Assembly (NCBI GenBank): GCA_966250335.1
Contig: CBINGZ010000004.1
Location: 124,001-188,000 of the forward strand
DNA length: 64,000 bases
DNA from: OLB7 sp966250335
Lineage (GTDB): Bacteria; Bacteroidota; Ignavibacteria; OLB7
Reading direction: 5' to 3'
Shown here: in pieces, positions 53,187-62,171 of the stretch
Layout of the letters: every line of letters starts with the position of its first letter
Position numbering within the stretch: position 1 is the first letter of the stretch
The notes under the pieces: generated by a model
Database searches by the model: none
The model's input: only the letters and a program-made list of their open reading frames with translations
Told to the model about the DNA's origin: nothing
Translations under genes and position numbers: made by a program

Positions 53187-56100
53187 CTATCCCGCCGCCG
53201 TCTCCTTCGCCCCCTCCATCATATCGTCCCGGAACGTCGCCAGAGCGCGCTCCGCCTCGTCGACCGAGGTGATCTTCCCGAAGAGGATCGAGAGGGCCTT
53301 TCCCTTCGTCTCCAGGCGGGCGAACCGCTGGCGGCTGATGGCGTACATCACCGGCTGGAACCACTTTCCGTAATATCTGCTGTCGCTGTCGGAGGGGAGT
53401 TCAAGGCGCATCGTCTCATCCTTCATGATGAGCTTGTTCGCGCCGATCGGCATCGCCGCCAGCCGCAGACGGAGCGCGGTCATCAGGTTCTCCGTCTCAG
53501 GCGGAGCCTGGCCGAAGCGATCCTTCAGTTCGGAGAAGACCTTCTGCAGCGTGGTGTGGTCGGCGGCGCTGTAGAGGCGGAGGTAAATATCGTAACGCTC
53601 CGCATCATCCTTTATGAAGCTCTTCGGGATAAGGGCGTCGCCGTCGGTCTCGATCGTGATATCCTCGTTGACGGGGAGATCGAATCGCCGTTCCTCCTCG
53701 GCCAGTTCCTCGCGGAAGAGATCGCGGAACTCCTCCCGCTTCAGTTCCTCCACCGCCTCGTCCACGATCTTCTGGTAGAGATCGAACCCGACCTCGTCGA
53801 TAAAGCCCGACTGTTCGGCTCCGAGCAGATTACCGGCGCCACGGATCTCCAGGTCGCGCATCGCCAGCTTCAGTCCGGAGCCGAGCTCGGAGAGTTCGGA
53901 GATCGCCTGAAGCCGCTTCAGCGCAAGGCGGGAGAGGGAGGCGGGAGGGGGGACGATCATGTAGCAGTAGGCCTGGATGTTCGACCTTCCCACACGTCCG
54001 CGGAGCTGGTAGAGCTCGGCCAGGCCGAACTTGTCGGCCCGGTTGATGAAGATCGTGTTGACCGACGGTATATCGAGTCCCGATTCGACGATCTTGGTCG
54101 TCACCAGAACGTTGTACTCCTTTTCGATGAAGCGCATCATCGTGGTCTCGAGCTGCTCGGCCGGCATCTCGCCGTGGGCGACGATCGGGCGCGCGCCGGG
54201 GACCAGATCGGCGATCTTCGCCGCCAGATCCTCGATGTCGCCGATCTTCCAGTGGACCACGAAGACCTGTCCCCCCCGCTTCAGTTCGCGCCCCACGGCG
54301 TCGGCGATCGCCTCCTCGTCCCAGCGCATCAGCTCGGTCATGATCGGGAGACGGTTGCGCGGCGGGGTCTCGATCAGGCTCAGGTCGCGCGCCCCCATCA
54401 GCGAGAAGTTGAGCGTGCGGGGGATCGGGGTCGCCGTGAGCGTCAATGTGTCGACGTTCGCGCGGTACTGGCGGAGCTTCTCCTTGGCGGTCACGCCGAA
54501 CCTCTGCTCCTCGTCGATGATCAGCAGCCCCAGATCCTTGAAGGCGACATCCTTCGAGAGTATCCGATGGGTGCCGATCAGGATATCGACCATCCCTCTC
54601 TTCAATCCCTCCAGCGTCTCCTTCTGCTGGTTCTTGCTCCGGAAGCGGGACATCAGGCCGACGTTGACGGCGTAGCGCGAAAGTCTGTCGCGGAAGGTGT
54701 TGAAATGCTGCTGGGCCAGCACCGTGGTGGGGGCGAGCACCGCCACCTGCTTCCCCCCCTGCACCGCCTTGAACGCCGCGCGGACCGCAACCTCCGTCTT
54801 GCCGAACCCGACGTCGCCGCAGACGAGTCGATCCATCGGAGTAGGAGATTCCATATCCTGCTTGACGGCGAATGTCGCGGCGGCCTGGTCCGGGGTGTCC
54901 TCATAGAGGAACGATGCTTCCAGCTCCCGCTGCCATGCGGTATCCTCCGGGAACCGGAAGCCGGGCTGCGATTTACGAAGAGCATAGAGGCGTATCAGTT
55001 CGCGAGCTATATCCTTCACCCGCCGTTTGGCGCGCGCCTTCGCCCGCTCCCACTCCTCGGTTCCCAGGCGGCTCAGCTTTGGCTGCGCCCCTTCCTTGGA
55101 GGAATATTTCTGAAGACGATTGATATAGTTGAGATTGACGAAGAGGATATCCCCCGACGCATACTCCAGCTTGACCGCCTCCCCCTGTCGTCCCGCCGCG
55201 GTGATCGAGGCGAGGCCGATGAATCTGCCGATCCCCTTGTCGACATGGACCACATAGTCCCCCGGCCTCAACTGTTTCAGCTCGCGGAGGGTGAACCCCT
55301 TGAACTGCTTCCGGCGACGGGTCCGGGCGCGGGCGCGCTGGCGGCTGAACACCTCGTGTTCGGTGAGGACCGCCAGCCGCAGAGCGCCGACGGTGAAGCC
55401 GCGTGAGAGGGTCTCCGTGATGTAGTGGAGTTCGGTCGTGGAGAAGTCGTACGGCTCCCCGGCATCGGCGGCGCGATCGCATTCCCCCTCCAGAAGATCG
55501 CCGAGCCGTCTCCGTGCGTCGTCGCCGTCGGCCAGGAGGTAGATGTTGTAGCCTTCTCCCCGCAGCGTGCCGATCGTCTTGCAGAGTTCCTTGAGGGATG
55601 ACGAGACGGCTGGCTGAGCGTGGGCTCCGGCATCGATCGGAGTCGCGTCGCTCGGCGGGAGCTGCGAGTGGAGCAGGAGGCGCTGACGCGCGATCCGTTC
55701 CTGCATCTCCGGGTGGCCGGCGTCCTCCAGCAGTCCGTAGATCCGCTCCGGTTCCTCAAGGAAGACGATGGCTCGTTCACCGATATGATCGAGGAGGGTG
55801 GCGCTGAGCTGTTCGCTCTCCTCGCTGTGGAAGAGCTTCGTCATCAGTCCGATCTTTCCCAGATCCTTGATGGAGCGCTGTGAGAGTGGATCGAACTCGC
55901 GGATGGAATCGATCTCGTCGCCGAAGAACTCCACGCGGACCGGGTTGTCGGTGCCGACCGGGAAGATGTCGATGATGCCGCCGCGGACCGCGTACTCGCC
56001 GACCGACTGAACGATGTCGGCGCGCTCGAAGCCTCCCAGTGCGAGCTTTCTGCCCAGGTCCTCGAACCCCGCCCTGTCCCCCGTCTGCAGCTCGAGGATG

Positions 56101-56510
56101 TTGCGGCTGATGTTCGCCGCGGTCGGCACCCGTTCGGCCAGGGTCTCCACGTCGGTCACGATCACGCGGTGCGGGTCGTCGCTGATCGACTTCAGCGTGT
56201 CGGTCAGCGATATGACCTCGGCGTCCAGCGTGTCGCTGACCGTCGCCGCCGTGTGGTGTTCCTCCTGGTAGAGAAGGACATGCTCGCTGCCGAGAAGGGT
56301 GATCAGATCGGCATAGGCCGCATCGGCGTCGGCGCGATCCTCGAAGGCCATGACGAGGGGATCCCCCGTGCGCTGATAGAGGAGCGAGACGATGACCGAA
56401 CGGAGCGAGCCGGCCGCCGCTCTGAGATGCGTGTGCCGGTTCGTCCTGACCGAATCGAGAATGGACGCGAAGAGGGGGCTTGAACCGACCTTGTCGAGAA
56501 TTCGCCGCAT
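53187..56510 (-). CDS. mfd: Transcription-repair coupling factor Mfd
   Basis: 1107 residues from ATG 56510 (MRRILDKVGSSPLFASILDS). An in-frame extension to 56669 has no family support. Mfd displaces RNA polymerase stalled at DNA lesions and recruits UvrA. The UvrB-homology N-domain is followed by the CarD-like RNA-polymerase interaction domain (RPGDYVVHVDKGIGRFIGLA). Next is an SF2 translocase with Walker A GDVGFGKTEVA (Lys571), DEEQ at 666-669, and the TRG-type GRVGRSNIQAYCYM. The C-terminal TRCF domain has ELKRGGQVFVVHW before it and ends in DMMEGAKETAAG. The last 13 codons are the copied 40 bp repeat. It is probably monocistronic. Confidence 0.97.
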   Translation of the reverse strand: MRRILDKVGSSPLFASILDSVRTNRHTHLRAAAGSLRSVIVSLLYQRTGDPLVMAFEDRADADAAYADLITLLGSEHVLLYQEEHHTAATVSDTLDAEVISLTDTLKSISDDPHRVIVTDVETLAERVPTAANISRNILELQTGDRAGFEDLGRKLALGGFERADIVQSVGEYAVRGGIIDIFPVGTDNPVRVEFFGDEIDSIREFDPLSQRSIKDLGKIGLMTKLFHSEESEQLSATLLDHIGERAIVFLEEPERIYGLLEDAGHPEMQERIARQRLLLHSQLPPSDATPIDAGAHAQPAVSSSLKELCKTIGTLRGEGYNIYLLADGDDARRRLGDLLEGECDRAADAGEPYDFSTTELHYITETLSRGFTVGALRLAVLTEHEVFSRQRARARTRRRKQFKGFTLRELKQLRPGDYVVHVDKGIGRFIGLASITAAGRQGEAVKLEYASGDILFVNLNYINRLQKYSSKEGAQPKLSRLGTEEWERAKARAKRRVKDIARELIRLYALRKSQPGFRFPEDTAWQRELEASFLYEDTPDQAAATFAVKQDMESPTPMDRLVCGDVGFGKTEVAVRAAFKAVQGGKQVAVLAPTTVLAQQHFNTFRDRLSRYAVNVGLMSRFRSKNQQKETLEGLKRGMVDILIGTHRILSKDVAFKDLGLLIIDEEQRFGVTAKEKLRQYRANVDTLTLTATPIPRTLNFSLMGARDLSLIETPPRNRLPIMTELMRWDEEAIADAVGRELKRGGQVFVVHWKIGDIEDLAAKIADLVPGARPIVAHGEMPAEQLETTMMRFIEKEYNVLVTTKIVESGLDIPSVNTIFINRADKFGLAELYQLRGRVGRSNIQAYCYMIVPPPASLSRLALKRLQAISELSELGSGLKLAMRDLEIRGAGNLLGAEQSGFIDEVGFDLYQKIVDEAVEELKREEFRDLFREELAEEERRFDLPVNEDITIETDGDALIPKSFIKDDAERYDIYLRLYSAADHTTLQKVFSELKDRFGQAPPETENLMTALRLRLAAMPIGANKLIMKDETMRLELPSDSDSRYYGKWFQPVMYAISRQRFARLETKGKALSILFGKITSVDEAERALATFRDDMMEGAKETAAG
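53189..53228. repeat. 40 bp direct repeat shared with 43408-43447
   Basis: The last 40 coding-strand-complement bases of mfd are identical to 43408-43447, in the same orientation. The two copies bracket the 9.7 kb block with the RHS gene. The outer flanks differ, so this is the boundary of shared sequence. Confidence 0.85.
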
Positions 56511-56705
56511 GAGGGATAAATATCTTGGAACGATGATGCATGTCGCGTCGGGGCCGTGCCGGTGTTCTCCCTGCCCGAGGCATTTCCCGGAACGCGACCA
56601 GCCGGCAGGACCGCGCGGCGGAACCTGTCGGCAGGGAGTCGAACGTAGCGATTTTCCGTGAGGCGGCAATCGGAGCGTCGATCGGAATCGACACCGGATC
56701 GACGC

Positions 56706-57968
56706 CTACGCGAATGTGCCGGGGATTCCGCTCCGGATCGGCTTCGTCCTGACAGGCTCGCCGTTGGTCGCGGCAAGGCCGGGAGGGGAGGCCAGTTCTA
56801 TCCAGAAACAGCTTCCCTCCCCGGGCGTCGAGTCGACGCCGACGGTTCCTCCCATCCGCTCCACCCCTTTTCTTGCCAGCGCCAGCCCTATGCCGTTGCC
56901 GGGGAAATCCCCCACGCCGTGCAGCCGCTGAAAGACGCCGAAGATCTTGCCGAAATACTGGTTCGGAATGCCGATCCCGTTATCTCTGACACAGATACGA
57001 ATGGTCCCCTCCCCGGTCTCCTCCTGATAGATCCGGATGCGGGGAGCCTCTCCGGGGTTCACGAACTTCAGGGCGTTGGAGAGGATGTTGGTCAGCGCCT
57101 GGCTCAGCGCCGACTGATGCGCCCATACCTCGCTGAACGGTCTGATCACCTCCACCTCCCCGTTGCGCTCGGAGATCTCTCCATCCAGATACTGGAGCAC
57201 GCTGTCGATCTGCGCCTCGGTGTCGACGGCGGAGCAGGTCAGTTCCTCCTGGCTGAGTCTTCCGTAGGCGAGCAGATCGAGGATCATGAAGTCCATTCGT
57301 TCGGCGGCGCCGGCCACGCGGTTGGCGTAGTCCTTCCCTTCGTCGTCGAACGCGGTTGCGTAATCTTCGAGGATGATCGTCGTGAGCCCCTGGATGGTCC
57401 GCAGGGGAGCGCGCAGGTCATGAGCGATGCTGTAGCAGAAACTTTCGAGGAACTGTATCGTCTCACGAAGCTGCGCCGTCCTCTCATCGACTTTCTCCTC
57501 AAGCTCCTCGGCGTAGGAGTCGAGCCGTTCGAGCAGATCGCGGACCTGGTACTGGCGTCTGCGCGCGCGGAGCGCCACCTGTACGGCGCTGATAAGGGTG
57601 ACGCTTCGGAGGGGACGTTCCAGCAGTGTGACGTTGCCGGCGGGGCCGAGAAGATCGAGTGTCCAGAGGGTGACCTTGGTCGTTGCCCCGCCGCCGGTGA
57701 TGACGATGATCGGGACATCGGACCAGGCGTCCTGGCAGGCAAGGCGTTCCACGAGGATCTTGATATCGGGGGAGGCGAGTGACTCCTCGGCCAGGATCAC
57801 CGCGCCGGTCTCGGAGCCCACACAGCGGGCGAGGCACGCCAGATTGGGACATATCGAAGCATGAAGTTTTGCCTGTTCCAGCACCGAGACCGCATGGGGG
57901 GCGTCTCTGCCGGTGGGGGCCAGCACAAGGATCGTTTCGCCCTGTGCCCGGGGGCTATCTGGTTCCAT
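56706..57968 (-). CDS. Sensor histidine kinase paired with the KaiC-like gene
   Basis: 420 residues. The N-terminal 130 residues form a receiver-like fold without a clear phospho-acceptor Asp (ETILVLAPTGRDAPHAVSVL, DVPIIVITGGG). A coiled coil follows at about 135-170 (RDLLERLDSYAEELEEKVDE). The HisKA domain has His183 in SIAHDLRAPLRTI. The HATPase domain has ALTNILSNALKFV (N box), RDNGIGIPNQYFGKIFGVFQ (G1/F) and GNGIGLALARKGVERMGG (G2). No membrane segment is present, so it is soluble. Its start lies inside the KaiC-like gene (14-base overlap), so they are coupled and probably act on one signal. No partner response regulator is in view. Confidence 0.93.
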   Translation of the reverse strand: MEPDSPRAQGETILVLAPTGRDAPHAVSVLEQAKLHASICPNLACLARCVGSETGAVILAEESLASPDIKILVERLACQDAWSDVPIIVITGGGATTKVTLWTLDLLGPAGNVTLLERPLRSVTLISAVQVALRARRRQYQVRDLLERLDSYAEELEEKVDERTAQLRETIQFLESFCYSIAHDLRAPLRTIQGLTTIILEDYATAFDDEGKDYANRVAGAAERMDFMILDLLAYGRLSQEELTCSAVDTEAQIDSVLQYLDGEISERNGEVEVIRPFSEVWAHQSALSQALTNILSNALKFVNPGEAPRIRIYQEETGEGTIRICVRDNGIGIPNQYFGKIFGVFQRLHGVGDFPGNGIGLALARKGVERMGGTVGVDSTPGEGSCFWIELASPPGLAATNGEPVRTKPIRSGIPGTFA

Positions 57969-59454
57969 TCGAATGTCCGATCTGTGATTCCAGCCCGTCG
58001 AAGACCGGGACCCCGGTCAGCACCCCCTGGAACTCTGTAAGCGGTCTGCCGACATGAATGCCGTTCTTCATGGTGAGCTCACGGATCGTGTTCTCGTGGT
58101 CGCCGCTCCGTTTTTTCATCACCGAGATCGCCTTGCGTACATGCCCCCCCGTCTCGAAGAAACGGAGATAGACGACGGTGTCGGCCAGGAAGGTGATGTC
58201 GGCCGGCGCCTGTACGTCTCCCAGCATGCCGTGCTGCGCCATCACGAGAAGCGAGACGACGCCGCGGTGCCGGAGGAAGGTCAGAAGCTCGTGCAGATGG
58301 ACGACGAGGAACGGTTCCTCCGGCATCGAGTTCATGTAGCCGTTCAGGCTGTCGATCACCACCATCCGGGCCCCCTGTCTGTCGACGGCCTGGCGGACCA
58401 TGTGCGCCAGCTCCCCGGGCGAGTGGTCGGCCGGATCGATCTGATGCAGGGTAATAAGTCCCTGCTCGATATACTTCTCCAGACCGATGTTCAGGCCGCG
58501 CGTCCGCGCAAGGTAGGTCTGGACGTTCTCGTCGAAGATGTAGATCGCGACGTTCTCTCCGCGCTTCGCCGCCGCGAACGCGTACTGCGCCGCGACGGTG
58601 GATTTGCCGACGCCGGCCGAGCCTATGAGTATATTGCTCGTTCCGCGATGAACTCCTCCTCCCAGCAGTGTGTCGAGTTCGGGAAGTCCGCTGGAGATCG
58701 GCTCCAGTTCCAGATTATCCTCATGCTCCCCCGCGATCAGTCTGGGGAAGACCTCCACGCCGCCGGTGCGGATGATGAAGTCGTGAAACCCCTCACGGAA
58801 CCGCAGGCCGCGCAGCTTCACCAGATTCAGCCGTCTGCGGGGGACGCCGTACAGGGGGGAGCGCCGTTCCATCTCGAGGACGCCGTGCACGATACTCTGG
58901 ATCTGCAGGCCGTCCTTGTCCATTATCCTGTCGTCGAGCAGAAGAACCGTTGCATGCTGTCCGGCGAAATATTGTTTGAGCGAGAGCATCTGCCGCCGGA
59001 ACCGGAGAGGGTTCTGGGCAAGGAGCCGGAGTTCCGAGAGCGAATCGAAGACGATACGGACGGGGCGGACCCGATCGACCTCGCTCAGAAGGATCTGCGT
59101 CGTCTTGTTCAGTTCGACCTCGGCCGGATGGAAAAAGGTCGTCTGCGCCTCGGCCGAGAGTTGCGCCTCCACCGAGGAGAGTTCGAAGATGGCGATGTCG
59201 TCCAGCGTCCAGTTGTGGGAACGGGCGATGGCGAGCAGCTCCTCCCTGGTTTCCGACAGCGTGATGTACAATCCCTGTTCATTCTCCCGGGCTCCCTGCA
59301 GCAGGAACTGGAGCGCGAGCGTCGTCTTGCCGACACCCGGATCTCCCTGGATGAGATAGAAGCGATTGCGTGGGAGTCCTCCTCCCAGAATATCGTCGAG
59401 TCCTTCGACCCCTGTCACACATCGCTCGTTGAGAGCGGTCGTCCGCGTTTCCAT
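57955..59454 (-). CDS. Double-domain KaiC-like ATPase
   Basis: 499 residues with two tandem RecA/KaiC domains. Walker A motifs are GDPGVGKT (37-44) and GSAGVGKS (278-285). The Walker B-like strands are RIVFDSLSEL and MVVIDSLNGY. By my alignment, the KaiC S431/T432 phosphosite (ISTITDT) corresponds to ITFLADT here (Thr421, Phe422), so two-site phosphorylation would not be conserved. No KaiA or KaiB is in the window. These KaiC-like proteins next to histidine kinases are found in many non-cyanobacteria, where they are thought to act in signalling rather than timekeeping. The ATG at 59454 is the first in frame. A TATAAT-like -10 (rc of 59478-59483) lies just upstream without a good -35. Confidence 0.92.
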   Translation of the reverse strand: METRTTALNERCVTGVEGLDDILGGGLPRNRFYLIQGDPGVGKTTLALQFLLQGARENEQGLYITLSETREELLAIARSHNWTLDDIAIFELSSVEAQLSAEAQTTFFHPAEVELNKTTQILLSEVDRVRPVRIVFDSLSELRLLAQNPLRFRRQMLSLKQYFAGQHATVLLLDDRIMDKDGLQIQSIVHGVLEMERRSPLYGVPRRRLNLVKLRGLRFREGFHDFIIRTGGVEVFPRLIAGEHEDNLELEPISSGLPELDTLLGGGVHRGTSNILIGSAGVGKSTVAAQYAFAAAKRGENVAIYIFDENVQTYLARTRGLNIGLEKYIEQGLITLHQIDPADHSPGELAHMVRQAVDRQGARMVVIDSLNGYMNSMPEEPFLVVHLHELLTFLRHRGVVSLLVMAQHGMLGDVQAPADITFLADTVVYLRFFETGGHVRKAISVMKKRSGDHENTIRELTMKNGIHVGRPLTEFQGVLTGVPVFDGLESQIGHSNGTR

Positions 59455-59815
59455 TCGGAATACAAGATGCGAGTAGAATTATAGATAATGATCGGAAATA
59501 CCCAGGCGGGCCTGAGAACCGAACCCCTCTTGACCACCACACAAGGCCGAACGACGGAAACACCCGTGTCGGACGTTGCGGTACAGGGTGATCCGGATGA
59601 TGCCGATCGATCGGAGTGACTGCGTTGATCCCCGGGTTCACCCTGTGGGTGGTATAACACGGCGATCTGGAAAAGAGTGCCGAGTGTGTGGGATGGAGGA
59701 GCTGCGGGCCTCCGTCACGTGACGAATCCCGAAAACGAGGAAGCCCGCCTGGAGAGGCGGGCTTCCTGATACATTATCTGAATACGATATTGGAAGCCGG
59801 TCTTGCCGGCCGCCG
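59455..59815. other. Intergenic region upstream of the KaiC-like gene
   Basis: 361 bases without a gene. It holds the promoter region of the KaiC-like gene (TATAAT on the minus strand at 59483-59478), a small TCACGTGA palindrome (59714-59721), and the terminator of the E1 gene at 59733-59766. Nothing else was recognised. Confidence 0.5.
59733..59766 (-). terminator. Terminator of the E1 dehydrogenase gene
   Basis: GGAAGCCCGCC (59739-59749) pairs perfectly with GGCGGGCTTCC (59756-59766). On the minus strand it is followed by TCGTTTTCG, 50 bases past the E1 stop. Confidence 0.75.
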
Positions 59816-62017
59816 TCAGAACTTCACGGTCGCCTCGATCCGGGCGCGGATCGTCTCCACGGTCGGGACCACCGCTTCCATGAGGTTCGGGTTGTAGGGG
59901 ATCGGGATGTCGGGTGTCGCCATCCGCTCGACGGGGGCATCCAGCCAGCGGAACGCCTCCTGGGCGATCGTCGCCGCGATCTCGCCGCCGAGCCCGCAGG
60001 TCCAGTTGTCCTCATGGACCACAAGGCAGCGGCTCGTCTTCCGTACGGAGTTCAGCACCGCCTCCTTGTCCCACGGCATCACCGTGCGCAGGTCGATCAC
60101 CTCGACGCCTGCCTCGGTCTGCGATGCAGCCTCCAGCGCGCGATGGACCATCTCTCCCCAGGTCACGACGGTGATATCCGAACCCTCACGGACGATGTTC
60201 GCCTTGCCGAACGGCAGGACGAAGTCGTCCCCGGGATAGGGTCGGCGCGCCTCGCGGGTATCGAGCAGGCCTCGGTGCTCGAAGAAGAAGGTGGGGTCGT
60301 TGCCGCGGAGCGCCGTGCGGAGCAGGCCGACGGCGTCGATGGCATTGGAGGGATAGGCGATGCGCCACCCGATCAGATGCGCGTAGATCGCCTCGCCGCT
60401 GACCGAATGCCACGGATCGCCCGACTTCTTGCCGAAGCCGACCGGAATCCTGACCACCATCGGCGCCGCGAACTTGCCGGCGGTCCGCCAGCGCATCGTG
60501 CCGCAGTCGTTGATCTGCTCGTGGGCGGGGTCGGCGTATTTCCGGAACTGGATCTCCGGCACCGGCATCAGCCCCGCCAGCGCCATCCCGACCGACCGGC
60601 CGATGATCCCTTCCTCGTTGAGCGATGTATCGAACACACGTTCCTCGCCGAACCTGCTCTGCATGTCGATGGTGGCGCCGTGGACGCCCCCCTTCAGCCC
60701 CACATCCTCACCGAACATCAGGAGCCTGTCGTTCAGCTCCAGCTCGTGGGTCAGCGTGCGGCGGACCGCGTCGATCAGGTTCATGCGCGGTCCGGAGGGA
60801 GCGGGTTCGGATGAGCCCTTGAGTCGCTCCGCGTATCTCTCTTCGTCTGTTTCCGGGATCAGCCCGCCGGTCCGCTGCGGCGATCCCGGCGTGTAGTAGA
60901 CGTTCTCCAGGGCATGGGCGGTGTCGGGGTGCGGCGCGGCGATCGCCCGTTCGGCGGCCTCCTCCGCTTCCTTCGCGGCCATGCGTTCCGTTTCCTCCCA
61001 CCCTTCCTCGGTGATGAGCCCGTTGGAGATCATGAAGTTCCGGAGCTTCGGCAGAGGATCGTCGGCGCGCTCCCGTTCCAGCAGTTCGGCCGACTTGTAG
61101 GCCTGCGTGTCGACGAACGAATGGCCGCTCAGGCGCGGGACGGTCAGGCGGAGCAGGACGGGACCTGCGCCGCTCCGGACCGCCTCGACGGCGCGGTCGA
61201 TCAGGGCGGAGGTCCCGGCCGGGTCGGTCCCCGGGCCGTCGAGGATCGTCAGGCCCTGGAAGGAGGCGAGGTTGGCGGCGACGTTCCCTCCCGGCATCTG
61301 GAACGCGCCGGGGACGGAGATGCCGTAGCCGTTGTCTTCGATGAAGAAGAGATAGGGGAGCTTTCTCGTGGTCGCGATGATGAGCGCCGCCCAGAAGCCG
61401 TTGGTGGCGCAGGAACCGTCACCGCCGAGGGCGGCGGCGATCGCGCCGTTCCACGCTTCATCCTTCATGACCTCGGTTCTGTAACGGACCGCCTGAGCCC
61501 ACCCGACGGCGGGGGTATACTGGGCCCCCACGTCGCCGCTGGTCGGAAGCACGGTGGCGGCGCCGCGCGACGGCATGTTGTGAACGACGCCGATATCGCG
61601 TCCCTCGGAGACTCCGCCGCTTCGTCCGGTGGTGCTGCGGAGCGCCTCCTCGGCGGTCAGGCCGACGGTCATCACGAAGGGGCGGGAGCGGTAGTAGAGG
61701 GCGGCGGCATCCTTGGGATGGTTCATCCGGAGCCCGAGCAGAATCTGCGCCAGGTCGTGTCCGCGCGACGAGAACTGATAGGTGACGAACCCGTTCGGAA
61801 CGAGCCGTTCCTCCTCGATCCTGTCGATCGCGCGCGAAAGGAGCATGGTGCGGGCGACCCGGGTCCAGTCCACGGTATGATGCGGGCCCTGGGGGCCGTT
61901 GCCGTTCGTTGTCGATCCCGAGGGGCCGGCGCCGTTGCCGTTGGCCCCGTTCGACGTCTGCGGGCCGGAATCGGCGTCACGACGTCCCGGTCTCTTCGAT
62001 GTCGAGGATTTTGCCAT
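59816..62017 (-). CDS. Fused alpha/beta E1 subunit of a 2-oxoacid dehydrogenase complex
   Basis: 733 residues from ATG 62017. Longer upstream frames lack conservation. Both subunits of the thiamine-diphosphate E1 (branched-chain or pyruvate type) are in one chain. The alpha part (about 50-400) has the ThDP signature GGDGSCATNG and EDNGYGISVPG (GDG about 199-201, Asn about 229). The beta part (about 410-733) starts MNLIDAVRRTLTHELELNDR and has FGEDVGLKGG, SLNEEGIIGRSVGMALAG and LVVHEDNWTCGLGGEIAATI. It starts with about 45 low-complexity Gly/Asn/Ser residues. Fused E1 proteins are usual in Bacteroidota. No E2 or E3 genes are in the window. The exact substrate is open. Confidence 0.93.
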   Translation of the reverse strand: MAKSSTSKRPGRRDADSGPQTSNGANGNGAGPSGSTTNGNGPQGPHHTVDWTRVARTMLLSRAIDRIEEERLVPNGFVTYQFSSRGHDLAQILLGLRMNHPKDAAALYYRSRPFVMTVGLTAEEALRSTTGRSGGVSEGRDIGVVHNMPSRGAATVLPTSGDVGAQYTPAVGWAQAVRYRTEVMKDEAWNGAIAAALGGDGSCATNGFWAALIIATTRKLPYLFFIEDNGYGISVPGAFQMPGGNVAANLASFQGLTILDGPGTDPAGTSALIDRAVEAVRSGAGPVLLRLTVPRLSGHSFVDTQAYKSAELLERERADDPLPKLRNFMISNGLITEEGWEETERMAAKEAEEAAERAIAAPHPDTAHALENVYYTPGSPQRTGGLIPETDEERYAERLKGSSEPAPSGPRMNLIDAVRRTLTHELELNDRLLMFGEDVGLKGGVHGATIDMQSRFGEERVFDTSLNEEGIIGRSVGMALAGLMPVPEIQFRKYADPAHEQINDCGTMRWRTAGKFAAPMVVRIPVGFGKKSGDPWHSVSGEAIYAHLIGWRIAYPSNAIDAVGLLRTALRGNDPTFFFEHRGLLDTREARRPYPGDDFVLPFGKANIVREGSDITVVTWGEMVHRALEAASQTEAGVEVIDLRTVMPWDKEAVLNSVRKTSRCLVVHEDNWTCGLGGEIAATIAQEAFRWLDAPVERMATPDIPIPYNPNLMEAVVPTVETIRARIEATVKF

Positions 62018-62171
62018 GATAGATCTATGTCCGTGATCTCTCCGGGCCGGAGAGGAATGTTCAGAGAGCAAGCCCCGGATTCGGGGACTGCGAAGATACG
62101 AAGAAGAGCTGGAGAGATGTGGAAGGAGCGGGCATCTTGACACATGTCGGGGGAGGGAGCCATAAGGCGGA

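Noticed and set aside
53103..55406. A 767-codon open frame antisense to mfd
   Set aside because: A shadow frame; Mfd motifs on the minus strand are unambiguous, and the translation has no domain pattern.
59455..59815. Possible small gene between the KaiC-like and E1 genes
   Set aside because: The available frames cross the E1 terminator stem-loop and have no plausible start with a ribosome-binding site.
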